This document shows, piece after piece, positions 14,506-21,860 of a stretch of DNA of 32,038 bases. How positions within the stretch are numbered: position 1 is the stretch's first letter; each line of letters starts with the position of its first letter. The notes below the pieces were generated by a model, which saw nothing but the letters and a program-made list of their open reading frames with translations, searched no databases and had not been told where the DNA came from. Source of the stretch: DATJJW01 sp035491935. GTDB lineage: Bacteria > Pseudomonadota > Alphaproteobacteria > ATCC43930 > CGMCC-115725. The DNA is taken from positions 1-32,038 of the forward strand of contig DATJJW010000212.1 in NCBI GenBank assembly GCA_035491935.1, given 5' to 3'. A program made the position numbers and the translations under genes.

Positions 14506-15611
14506 GCGGCACTCGATACGCCTGAAGACGGCACACCCGGGGCCGGATATTCGACGACCATGGGCGCCGGCATGGGGCCGAGATCGAGCGCCAGCGCGCC
14601 CCAGGACCAGCCGACGCCGAAGCCCATCAGCACCATGCGCTGCGTGGACCCGGAGACCTGGGATGCCAGCTTGTCGGCGATGGTGAGCGGGATCGAGGCC
14701 GAGCTGGTATTGCCATAGCCCTCCATCGCCACCGGCACCTTCTCTTCCGGCAGCTTCGCCTTCTTCCTGAGGTGGCTCAGCATGAAGGCATTGGCCTGGT
14801 GCAGGACGAAATAGTCGATGGCCTCGGCCGTGGTCCCGGCGGTGTCCAGGATGCCGCTGATCAGCTCCGGCACACGGCGGAGCGTGAAGTTGAACACCTC
14901 GGTGCCGTTCAAATGCAGCCGCGCGTCGCGATAGAGCTTGTCAGCGACGTCCGGTGCATGGGGCGTCTCCGGCGGCAGCAGCGGCTCGCGCACGCCGCCG
15001 GCCCGCACGATGAGATGATCGGCGCCGGTGCCGTCAGTGCCGAAGAGGCCGTAGATCGGGCCGGCCTCGGGATCGAGTTCGAGGGCGGTCGCCGAGCCGG
15101 CATCGCCGAACAGCGGTACCGTGCCGCGATCGCCGGGCAGGAGCTTGCTGGTGCTGATGTCGCCGGCCAGAACCAAGGCCCGTGCCGGACGGCCGGTGAC
15201 GGTCAGGCTGCGCAGCAGGCTCGCCGCCGTCCACAAGCCATAGACATAGCCTGAGCAGCCCAAATTGACGTCGAAGGCCAAGCAGCTCGCCAGCCCCAGC
15301 CGCGCCTGCAGCGCACAGGCCGTCGCCGGGATGACGAAATCGGCGCTTTGCGAGACGAAGATCAGCACATTGATGCTGGCCGGGTCCCAACCCAGCTGCG
15401 CCAGCAGCCCTTCGCTCGCCAATTGGCAGAGATCGGAGGTGCAGAGGCCGGGGCTCGCCACCCGACGGCGGGTGACGCCGATCGATCTGGTGAGGCGTGC
15501 GCGCTCCTCGGCATCCTCGATCAGCCCCTCATCGGCCAAGTCGCGCATCGTCGAAGGCACGGCGACCCTGAGGCCCCGGATTGCCACGCCTTCCAGTCTG
15601 GTACCGATCAT
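14502..15611 (-). CDS. 3-oxoacyl-ACP synthase III-type ketosynthase (copy B)
   Basis: A 369-residue KAS III-type enzyme with Cys119 in NLGCSGYVYGL, His271 in VLHQANAFML and Asn301 in YGNTSSASIP. It is a paralogue of copy A (8566-9582), and the two differ most in the N-terminal 60 residues and in a longer loop before the His. Copy B carries a ~20-residue Pro/Ser/Ala C-terminal tail. It is flanked by ATGA overlaps on both sides (with the GNAT gene upstream and the Rieske gene downstream). Two KAS III types in one operon without a KAS I/II suggest two separate, short condensations, or one condensing and one acyl-transferring enzyme. Confidence 0.9.
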   Translation of the reverse strand: MIGTRLEGVAIRGLRVAVPSTMRDLADEGLIEDAEERARLTRSIGVTRRRVASPGLCTSDLCQLASEGLLAQLGWDPASINVLIFVSQSADFVIPATACALQARLGLASCLAFDVNLGCSGYVYGLWTAASLLRSLTVTGRPARALVLAGDISTSKLLPGDRGTVPLFGDAGSATALELDPEAGPIYGLFGTDGTGADHLIVRAGGVREPLLPPETPHAPDVADKLYRDARLHLNGTEVFNFTLRRVPELISGILDTAGTTAEAIDYFVLHQANAFMLSHLRKKAKLPEEKVPVAMEGYGNTSSASIPLTIADKLASQVSGSTQRMVLMGFGVGWSWGALALDLGPMPAPMVVEYPAPGVPSSGVSSAA

Positions 15612-16282
15612 CTGCCGCTCACGAGAACAGAGTTTGCCGCCGCTACTGGTAGCGGTTTTCCGGACGCCGCACCAGTTGCGGTATCAGCGGTTGCTGCATC
15701 GGCGGTCACCACGTCGCTTGGCGGCCAAAGCGTGCCGTCGAGGTCGCGCCAATCGCCGAAGCGGCGACGGAATTCCAGCCACTCGGAGGCCATCTGCTCG
15801 AAGATATGCATGTCGAAACGGTGCCCGGCCTTCACCGCATGCTCCTTCAGCACGCCGACATGGCGATAGCCGTTGAATTTCTGCGCCGGCAGAAGCCGGT
15901 CATTGATCGCCAGGATATGGTTGACGATCTTGTGCAGCCCCATCGCGCAGAAGGCGTGGTTGAGGATATGGATGAAGTTGAAGGCGGTGAGCGCCGTCGG
16001 CGTGCCGGATTCGCCGACATAGACGCCGACCGTGCCGACGCCGGCATCCGCATCGACCACCTTGATCGAGCAATAGCCGATGTCGTGGTCATGCACCTGC
16101 ATGATGCGATGGATCATGTCGCTGCGGCCGGCACTGGCCCGCAGCCACTCACGCTGGCGTGCCGGATCGCTTGAGACCTCGGTCAGCATGAAACGGCTGA
16201 TCTCCGGCGCCGTGCGCCACCGCAGCAGCAACCCCGCATCGTCCTCGACGATCGGCCGGTAGGTCAGATAGGCATTCTTCAT
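15608..16282 (-). CDS. GNAT-family N-acyltransferase (PseH/FdtC-like)
   Basis: A 224-residue GNAT acyltransferase, first gene of the minus-strand gene train. The opening YLTYRPIVEDDAGLLLRWR and the later FNFIHILNHAFCAMGLHKIVNHILAIN segment match the pattern of amino-sugar N-acetyltransferases such as PseH and of ribosomal-protein-type GNATs. The acyl donor binding region is less clear than usual: the Q/R-x-x-G-x-G/A loop appears degenerate (GESGTPTAL). This fits a family member that may take acyl-ACP in place of acetyl-CoA, though that is inference. The last ~35 residues are an Ala/Thr-rich low-complexity tail. The ATG at 16282 is chosen over the GTG at 16285. It ends in an ATGA overlap with ketosynthase B. 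Confidence 0.85.
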   Translation of the reverse strand: MKNAYLTYRPIVEDDAGLLLRWRTAPEISRFMLTEVSSDPARQREWLRASAGRSDMIHRIMQVHDHDIGYCSIKVVDADAGVGTVGVYVGESGTPTALTAFNFIHILNHAFCAMGLHKIVNHILAINDRLLPAQKFNGYRHVGVLKEHAVKAGHRFDMHIFEQMASEWLEFRRRFGDWRDLDGTLWPPSDVVTADAATADTATGAASGKPLPVAAANSVLVSGR

Positions 16283-16296
16283 CACAGGTCCAGCAT

Positions 16297-16399
16297 AGAA
16301 CCAGGATGGTTAACAACTTACAACATCCTGCAGGGGCAACGTCTTGACCGAGCTTGGTTCTTACCGGGCCTGGTTCTTAATGAATTCGATAGCGAATTC
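16297..16399. promoter_or_regulatory. Divergent control region with repeated CCTGGTTCT boxes
   Basis: The gap between the divergent GNAT and ACP-2 genes holds an inverted copy AGAACCAGG (16297-16305) and two direct copies of GCYTGGTTCTTA (16352-16363 and 16368-16379, period 16). It also holds the perfect inverted repeat GAATTCG-ATAG-CGAATTC (16382-16399). It is lower in GC than its neighbours. It is likely a shared promoter/operator for both transcription units; the regulator is unknown. Confidence 0.45.
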
Positions 16400-16455
16400 G
16401 GATAGAGAATCTTCCTGCCGGATAAATCCGCCGCCATCACCGGAGACCACCCAAA

Positions 16456-16677
16456 GTGGATAAGAAAGCATTCTTCGCCGAAGTCGCCGAAATCCTGGAG
16501 ATCGAGCCCGAAGGCCTGAGCGGCACCGAGGTCCTGGCCGAGATCGGCAATTGGGACAGCCTCGCCGTCATCTCTTTCGTCGCCATGGTCGACCGCGAAT
16601 TCGGCACGATCATCGAGGGCGAGAAGCTGCATAAGGCGAAGACGCTGAACGATTTGACGGCGTTGGTCGGGCTTTGA
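16456..16677 (+). CDS. Acyl carrier protein (ACP-2, divergent)
   Basis: A 73-residue acyl carrier protein with a GTG start. Ser35 in NWDSLAVISFV is the phosphopantetheine site. It is most like the small carrier proteins found beside sugar-acylation and secondary-metabolite genes, where W or G precedes DSL, and not like the housekeeping AcpP. It is transcribed away from the minus-strand gene train across a 170-base region of repeats. It therefore probably serves the same pathway as a second carrier, under shared control. The ribosome site is weak. Confidence 0.85.
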   Translation: MDKKAFFAEVAEILEIEPEGLSGTEVLAEIGNWDSLAVISFVAMVDREFGTIIEGEKLHKAKTLNDLTALVGL

Positions 16678-16711
16678 TTCGACTCCCCCTAAAGATGGTG
16701 AAACGGCTCCG

Positions 16712-17587
16712 ATGACCGACAGCACCTTCGACGCGCATCCGAAGCTTCCCGTCTTCGCCATCGCCAAGCAGAGCTTATGCTTCCTCGCCATGCAGTGGCG
16801 CCTAATGGCACTGCCTTTCATCGCCCTCGTGCTGTTCAATCTGCTGACGATGCATTTGACGTTCCGCTACACGATGGCGATGAACCCGCTCATGCCGCAG
16901 GTCATCAGCATCGCCCTATTGCTGGTGGAGGCCAGCTTCATCGTCGGCGTGCATCGCACGATCCTGTTGGACGAAAGACGTACCGGCATCACCTTCTACC
17001 GGGCGGACAGCAATTGGCTGCGCTACATCGTGACCGGGTTTCTGATCGGCCTCATCTTCGTCGGGCTGGCCGCTCTCTGCATCATCCCGCTCGAAATCGG
17101 TGTGTTCATCAGCCTACCGCGTGACGTCTTGGACCAAGTCATGCGTATGCCGCCCCGTCCGGACATGCTCTCCGCTCTCAGCGCCGGCATCCTGGACCAC
17201 GGCCATACCGGGCTCTTCGCCGCCTTGGCCGTGTTGGGCCTGGTTTTCTTCGCCATTGCCTTGTTCATCGGCGCAAGGCTATCGCTGGCATTTCCGGCCG
17301 CCGCGCTGGGCCAGTCGAAAAGCATCGGACTGTCCTGGCACCTGGCGCGCGGCCGGGCCTGGCGGCTCTGCGCCATCTGCCTGCTTTCGGCCTGGCTGCC
17401 TCTGATGCTGGCCTCCCTGCTCCAAATTCCCATCGATTACCTGGCGCTTTACGTCGCCCCGCCACGACTGATCATCATCGCCGAAAGCTGGGGCGCCCTC
17501 GCCCATGCCTTCTGTGTCGTCAGCTGGGCGGCTGGGCTGTCGCTCAGCTATCAAATCCTCAGCGGCAACATCCGGCGCTCGGCATAA
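16712..17587 (+). CDS. Polytopic inner-membrane protein, unknown function
   Basis: A 291-residue protein with about six hydrophobic segments (roughly 33-52, 64-84, 104-130, 170-195, 219-240 and 258-280). I do not recognise catalytic motifs; the general layout recalls DUF975- or glycerophosphodiesterase-membrane-domain-like proteins, but that is weak. It starts 34 bases after ACP-2 on the same strand and so may be co-transcribed with it. A transport or acyl-transfer role in the cluster is possible but not shown by the sequence. It converges on the anti-sigma gene at 17600 with a 12-base gap. Confidence 0.75.
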   Translation: MTDSTFDAHPKLPVFAIAKQSLCFLAMQWRLMALPFIALVLFNLLTMHLTFRYTMAMNPLMPQVISIALLLVEASFIVGVHRTILLDERRTGITFYRADSNWLRYIVTGFLIGLIFVGLAALCIIPLEIGVFISLPRDVLDQVMRMPPRPDMLSALSAGILDHGHTGLFAALAVLGLVFFAIALFIGARLSLAFPAAALGQSKSIGLSWHLARGRAWRLCAICLLSAWLPLMLASLLQIPIDYLALYVAPPRLIIIAESWGALAHAFCVVSWAAGLSLSYQILSGNIRRSA

Positions 17588-17599
17588 GCCAGAGACGCT

Positions 17600-18379
17600 T
17601 CAGGTCCCGCGCCAATCGGCGACGAAGCTCGCGAGGTCCGGAGGGCTGACGTCGGATACGGCCCAGAAGCTCATGCCGTCCTGGCGCCAGCGCAGGTAAT
17701 TATAGCCGTCCTGGCTGCCCGCCGAGGGCGCGGTCGACGCGCCCGGCTCCGGCCAGGCGAACAGCTCGACGACATGCAGGCCGTGGCGATAGACCATCGC
17801 CGCCGCCGTGTGTCCCTGGACATAGTCGAGCCGGCCACCCGCCAGTGGAAAGCCCTGGGACGCCAGATCCTTCACCGGCGGCGCGAAGGGCAGCTTGCCG
17901 TCGAACCAAGGCTTGACCGTGTGCTGATCGGTCGAGACGACATCCATGAGATGGCCGGGCTGCAGCGCATGGACATGGGCCGAAACGATGGATTCCGGCA
18001 AGCCAGCATCCCGCGGCTGCGGCAGCACCAGGAACCAGGCGAGGCACGCGGCCAGTGCAAAGCCCAATCCGAAGGAGGCCGCCGGTATCCGCCGCCGTTG
18101 CGGCATCGTCACGATCTGCGCCGGTGCCTTGGGCATGGCATCGCTCGGGGCACGGGATGCCATATCACGCAGCATCGCATGCAGGCTGTCCGGCGCGCGG
18201 TGGCGCGTCGCCTCCATCCGGATGCGCTGGGACAGCGCCAGCAACTCGTCCTGGACCTTACGGCAATCGGCGCATTGTTCGACATGGGCGGCCACGCCCG
18301 CTGCCTCGGCTGGACGCAGCTCACCGTCGATATCCGCCTGGATCAGCAGATGCATCTCGTCGCAGGCGCTGCTCTTCAT
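17600..18379 (-). CDS. Anti-sigma factor with zinc-finger N-terminus (pair 1)
   Basis: A 259-residue single-pass membrane anti-sigma factor. The cytosolic N-terminus has the ZAS pattern H32-x3-C36-x2-C39 (HVEQCADC), which binds an ECF sigma. A membrane segment covers ~100-119, followed by a periplasmic domain of about 140 residues. The ATG at 18379 overlaps the sigma stop as ATGA; the upstream open extension in this frame lies inside the sigma gene. The periplasmic part resembles that of the second anti-sigma factor (20461-21270) in order and key positions, e.g. W158 after a His, the PLAGGRL segment, and a W-x3-GMSFWAVS strand. It would hold sigma 1 inactive until a periplasmic signal arrives. 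Confidence 0.88.
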   Translation of the reverse strand: MKSSACDEMHLLIQADIDGELRPAEAAGVAAHVEQCADCRKVQDELLALSQRIRMEATRHRAPDSLHAMLRDMASRAPSDAMPKAPAQIVTMPQRRRIPAASFGLGFALAACLAWFLVLPQPRDAGLPESIVSAHVHALQPGHLMDVVSTDQHTVKPWFDGKLPFAPPVKDLASQGFPLAGGRLDYVQGHTAAAMVYRHGLHVVELFAWPEPGASTAPSAGSQDGYNYLRWRQDGMSFWAVSDVSPPDLASFVADWRGT

Positions 18380-19047
18380 CCGCCTATCCCTCCTTCCTGG
18401 CCGCCGATCCCCCGACCATCGACCAGGGCCCGGCGCGCGCGCCAGAGCCTGGACATGACGGTGCCGATCGGTACGCCCGTGACCTCCGATATCTCCTTGT
18501 AGGAAAGCTCTTCGAGCTCGCGCAGCACCAGGCATTCGCGCAACTCGACCGGCAGGGCCGCGATCGCTTCATCCAATTGTGCGAGATCCCGGCGCCGCGC
18601 CAGCACCGCCTCGGGGTCGGGCGCGGTGTCGGCGACCTGCAGCGCGGGCGCCGCGCCATCCTCACCCTCGGCTCCTGCGTCCAGCGAAATCTCGTGGCCG
18701 CGCCGGCCCAGCGCGTCATAGGCGGTGTTGCGCACGATGCGCATGAGCCAGGCCTTGGCGTCCTCGCCCCGGAACGAGGCGAAGTATCCCAGCGCCCGCA
18801 GCAGTGCATCCTGCGCCACATCTTCGGCCAGGCAGGCATCGCGTACCAGCCAGCGCGCGAGGTTATAGGCGGCGTCGAGATGGGGCAGCACTGCCGTCTC
18901 GAACGGCACGCCGGTCGCCAGCCTATCCGACGCCAGGCCATCCGGCGCCAATCCAGCAGCCGGTGGCGCGACGGCACTACCTGTCCGGCGCCAGATCACC
19001 GCCGCCTTCCGCCATGGAATGCCGCCATCACCACCATCGCCGCGCAT
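18376..19047 (-). CDS. ECF RNA polymerase sigma factor (pair 1)
   Basis: An ECF-type sigma-70 protein. Region 2 is visible as LDAAYNLARWLVRDACLAEDVAQDALLRAL followed by FRGEDAKAWLMRIVRNTAYDALGRR; region 4 holds the helix-turn-helix LSYKEISEVTGVPIGTVMSRLWRARRAL. The linker is acidic and longer than usual (about 40 residues). The start is uncertain: the 223-residue form begins with a Gly/Arg-rich ~45-residue leader before region 2, and a later start is possible. It is 17 bases after the cupredoxin stop and coupled to its anti-sigma by ATGA, so it appears to be downstream in one transcript with the cupredoxin and phosphoesterase genes. Confidence 0.88.
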   Translation of the reverse strand: MRGDGGDGGIPWRKAAVIWRRTGSAVAPPAAGLAPDGLASDRLATGVPFETAVLPHLDAAYNLARWLVRDACLAEDVAQDALLRALGYFASFRGEDAKAWLMRIVRNTAYDALGRRGHEISLDAGAEGEDGAAPALQVADTAPDPEAVLARRRDLAQLDEAIAALPVELRECLVLRELEELSYKEISEVTGVPIGTVMSRLWRARRALVDGRGIGGQEGGIGG

Positions 19048-19064
19048 GTGCTAAGCCTGCGGTA

Positions 19065-19406
19065 TCATTGCACGACCAGCATGCCCTGCATATGCGGATG
19101 CAGCGAGCAGAAATAGTGGTAGGTGCCGGGCTTGTCGAAGACATGGGCGAAGCTGTCGCCGGTATCGAGCGGCGAGGACTTCATGCGCTTCGGGTCGTCG
19201 CTGTCGACCACCGTATGCGGAATGTCGTCCCGATTGGTCCAGGTGATCTTGTCGCCGGCCGCGACATGGATCTCAACCGGGCTGAAGGTGAAATTGTCGA
19301 TGGTCACCTGCTTGTCGGCGGCATCGGCGGCCGCGGACATCAGGATGCCGGCCATCATCGCGCCGCCCAGCATCAGGACGGCGCGCCGAAAAAGGATCGG
19401 CAGCAT
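19065..19406 (-). CDS. Periplasmic cupredoxin (amicyanin-like)
   Basis: A 113-residue exported blue-copper protein. A signal peptide covers about residues 1-30 (ending ADAA). The type-1 copper ligands are His64 (DIPHTVV), Cys100, His103 and Met106 (C-x2-H-x2-M as in amicyanin/pseudoazurin relatives). It would carry electrons or bind copper in the periplasm. It lies 15 bases after the phosphoesterase stop and 17 before the ECF sigma, all on one strand. Such small cupredoxins near ECF sigma genes suggest a role in copper or redox stress, which here is inferred only from context. Confidence 0.9.
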   Translation of the reverse strand: MLPILFRRAVLMLGGAMMAGILMSAAADAADKQVTIDNFTFSPVEIHVAAGDKITWTNRDDIPHTVVDSDDPKRMKSSPLDTGDSFAHVFDKPGTYHYFCSLHPHMQGMLVVQ

Positions 19407-19421
19407 GGGATTGTCTCCTCT

Positions 19422-20360
19422 CTAGGCGCCCAGCGGGGTGTCGACGATGGCGAGATGGCTGTTGCCGCGCACCTGGCTGACCTTGGTCACGCCCAGCATC
19501 GATTGCAGCCGGCCGGCAGGCAGGTCCTTGATCGGCCCCGGCGAGGCCGCGGTGCCGGGCGCCGGCTGCGGGAAAGCGGTCGAGCGCGCGGTGTGGAAGG
19601 CGACGTTGCCTTCGACCTTCTGCATGATCTGGTGGATATGGCCATTCAGCACGGTGACGGAGCCGAATCCGCGCAACAGCGACAGGGCCTGCCCGGCATC
19701 CTGCGTGCCCCAGCCCCATTGTTCGCTGACCGTCCAGAGCGGGATGTGCGCCATGACGACGATCGGCTGGCTATGCGCACGTCCCTTGAGGTCGTCGGCC
19801 ATCCAGGCGAGCTGGTCGGGGCCGAGATTGCCGAGGCCGCCGGCCTTCAGGTCCTGCACATTGTTGAGGGCGATGAAATGCACGCCCTGCTGGTCGAAGC
19901 TGTAATAGCCCTTGGGCGCGTGCGGGGTGAAGCGGGAGAAGAAATTGGCGCCATCATCGACCAGCACGTCATGCTCGCCCGGCACATAATGGCAATCGAG
20001 CCGGGATTCGGAAATGATCTGCTGCGCCTCGTCGAACTGCGCGTCCTTCGAGAGCTGGCTGACATCGCCGGTATGGATCAGCAGGTGGGCCTTGCCCTTC
20101 TGCTGGTTGATCAGGTCGATCGACTGCTTCAGCGTGCCCGGCGCGTCCGTGTTGGGCGGCGCCTTGAAGCCGACATGGCTGTCGCTGACCTGCATGAAGG
20201 TCAGGTTGCCGATTTGGTCGGTCGCCGCCTCGGCACTGCCGAGCAGCATCGAGCGTGGCACGCCGCCGCTCACCGTCCACAATGCGCCGCCGCCGGCCCA
20301 GGCCATGCATTTCAGCAGGCCCCGGCGTGACAGCTCGCCCTCATCCTCAAAATCCGACAT
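19422..20360 (-). CDS. Tat-exported metallophosphoesterase
   Basis: A 312-residue calcineurin-like phosphoesterase. It has a twin-arginine signal SRRGLLK (11-17) followed by a hydrophobic stretch. The metal ligands run in family order: SDSH (Asp60, His62), TGD (Asp99), GEHD (128-131), AHIP (His205) and GHIH (His241, His243). In most of the family the third motif is GNHD; here Glu129 replaces Asn. It probably hydrolyses a phosphomonoester or diester in the periplasm; the substrate is unknown. The start is 100 bases below the anti-sigma stop, and a perfect 13-bp tandem repeat lies 14 bases upstream of the ATG. Confidence 0.9.
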   Translation of the reverse strand: MSDFEDEGELSRRGLLKCMAWAGGGALWTVSGGVPRSMLLGSAEAATDQIGNLTFMQVSDSHVGFKAPPNTDAPGTLKQSIDLINQQKGKAHLLIHTGDVSQLSKDAQFDEAQQIISESRLDCHYVPGEHDVLVDDGANFFSRFTPHAPKGYYSFDQQGVHFIALNNVQDLKAGGLGNLGPDQLAWMADDLKGRAHSQPIVVMAHIPLWTVSEQWGWGTQDAGQALSLLRGFGSVTVLNGHIHQIMQKVEGNVAFHTARSTAFPQPAPGTAASPGPIKDLPAGRLQSMLGVTKVSQVRGNSHLAIVDTPLGA

Positions 20361-20373
20361 CGCTGGTTACCCC

Positions 20374-20399
20374 CAGGGTTAGGTTTCAGGGTTAGGTTT
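20374..20399. repeat. Perfect 13-bp tandem repeat upstream of the phosphoesterase
   Basis: CAGGGTTAGGTTT occurs twice head to tail (20374-20386 and 20387-20399). It lies in the leader of the minus-strand phosphoesterase gene, between the anti-sigma stop and the ATG at 20360. It could be a recent slippage duplication or a doubled protein-binding site. Confidence 0.75.
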
Positions 20400-20460
20400 C
20401 CCTGGAGCCATACCGGCGGCAGCCACGATTTATTCGGGGATGGTCGCGATTTTTTTGCCT

Positions 20461-21270
20461 CTAGCCGCCCTTGCCCGACGCCAGCGCCGGCTCGGCTACG
20501 TCGAGGTTCTGATAGACGGACTGGGCCACCTGCAGCAGCCGGTCATGGTCGAGCGCCGCCGAAACGGCGAAGCCGAAGCCCTGGTCCAGCCATGAGAATG
20601 TAGAGACCGAACCGTCGCGGTCGAATTGGAACGCGGTCTGGCCGTCATCGCCGGAGCAGATATAGATGGTGAGCCGCTTGCCAGCCGCATCCTCGTACAT
20701 GAGCTGTGCCGCGACGCCGCCATCCATCCCCGGTAGCAGCCTGCCGCCCATCAGGTGATAGCCGAAGGCGGCGAGCTTCGGCGCCACCAGTTGCCGGCCC
20801 AGCCGCTTCGACAGCCAACGCACCAGATGCTGCTCGTTCTGGGCGCCGACCTCGACCGGATGAGCGACCTCGACGACATATGTCCGGTAGGCGATCATGG
20901 CCTCGTTCGCGACCGACATATCCGCCATGGTAGCCGGCTTCAGCGGGATATGAAGGAACTGCCCAGCGCCGACGCCTATGACGAACAGCGCCACGCCGGC
21001 GGCGATGCGCAGGAGCCAGCGGCGCCCGCCGGCATGACGCGCCGCGCGGAGCGAGGCGATGCGCAGCCGGGGCGGAATCGGCTCGGCGAATTTCTGGGCA
21101 AGTTGGGTGCGCAGCATCTCGCGCTGCTTGCGTTCCAACTCGACCCGGGCCGCGACTTCGGGATGGTCGGCCAGATAGGATTCGACCGCCGCCAGCCGAA
21201 CGGGATCGAGACGGCCATCGACATGGGCCTGCAGGTCGTCCTCGCCGATGGGCATGATCGGCGTCGTCAT
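20461..21270 (-). CDS. Membrane anti-sigma factor (pair 2)
   Basis: A 269-residue anti-sigma factor with a cytosolic helical N-terminus (ASD type, EDDLQAHVDGRLDP at 10-23), one membrane segment at ~86-106 and a periplasmic domain of ~160 residues. Unlike its neighbour (17600-18379) it has no HxxxCxxC zinc site. The periplasmic part carries VVEVAHPVEV, NEQHLVRWLSKRLG (145-158), GYHLMGGRLL and a SWLDQGFGFAVS strand, in the same order as related positions of the first anti-sigma. The ATG at 21270 overlaps the sigma stop as ATGA and is seven bases from GGAGGG. Confidence 0.88.
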   Translation of the reverse strand: MTTPIMPIGEDDLQAHVDGRLDPVRLAAVESYLADHPEVAARVELERKQREMLRTQLAQKFAEPIPPRLRIASLRAARHAGGRRWLLRIAAGVALFVIGVGAGQFLHIPLKPATMADMSVANEAMIAYRTYVVEVAHPVEVGAQNEQHLVRWLSKRLGRQLVAPKLAAFGYHLMGGRLLPGMDGGVAAQLMYEDAAGKRLTIYICSGDDGQTAFQFDRDGSVSTFSWLDQGFGFAVSAALDHDRLLQVAQSVYQNLDVAEPALASGKGG

Positions 21271-21800
21271 TTTACCCTCCACAAGAGACACGGGCGGCCG
21301 GCCTCCAGAACCTGCCGCAGCTTCTGCCGGGCCCGCGACAGCCGGGACATCACCGTGCCCAAGGGCACGTTCAGCACCTTGGCTGCCTCCTCATAGGAAA
21401 AATCCTCGATGCCGACGAGCAGGATCACGCTTCTCTGCTCCTCCGGCAGCTGATCGAGCGCGCCCAGCACGTCGCCGATCTCGACATGCCGCTCCTGGCT
21501 GGCATGGACCGGCTGGGGCGGTGCGTCCTCGAGCTGCACGGTAGCCCCACGGCGGCGGCGGCCACGCAGGAAATCGATATAACGATTGCGCAATATCGTG
21601 AAGAGCCACGCCCTCAAATCGCCGTCGCGGCGGCGCAGATGCCAACGCGACAGGGCCTTCTCCAGGCAATCCTGCACCAGGTCGTCCGCCGTCTCATGCT
21701 CGCGCGCCAAGGCGTAGGCATAACGACGCAGCGCCGGTATCTGGGCCTCCAATAATGCCGATGAATCGTCCAAGGGCGTGGTCTTTCCGGTACGTGCCAT
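21267..21800 (-). CDS. ECF RNA polymerase sigma factor (pair 2)
   Basis: A 177-residue ECF sigma factor. Region 2: IPALRRYAYALAREHETADDLVQDCLEKAL followed by DLRAWLFTILRNRYIDFLRGRRRR. Region 4: DQLPEEQRSVILLVGIEDFSYEEAAKVLNVPLGTVMSRLSRARQKL. It is the first gene of the six-gene minus-strand train. A GGAAT-N16-CGTC element (21821-21845) of ECF promoter type lies 20 bases upstream of the ATG, suggesting autoregulation. It is coupled to its anti-sigma by ATGA. Confidence 0.92.
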   Translation of the reverse strand: MARTGKTTPLDDSSALLEAQIPALRRYAYALAREHETADDLVQDCLEKALSRWHLRRRDGDLRAWLFTILRNRYIDFLRGRRRRGATVQLEDAPPQPVHASQERHVEIGDVLGALDQLPEEQRSVILLVGIEDFSYEEAAKVLNVPLGTVMSRLSRARQKLRQVLEAGRPCLLWRVK

Positions 21801-21820
21801 TCAGGATTGTCGACAAGAGA

Positions 21821-21845
21821 GACGACGGCCTGAAGGCGCTATTCC
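21821..21845 (-). promoter_or_regulatory. ECF-type promoter of the sigma/anti-sigma train
   Basis: On the minus strand GGAAT (21845-21841) and CGTC (21824-21821) are separated by exactly 16 bases, the arrangement of many ECF-sigma promoters. The predicted transcript start would fall about 14 bases before the ATG at 21800. No second copy was found elsewhere in the gene train. Confidence 0.5.
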
Positions 21846-21860
21846 GGAATCGCGGCGTTT

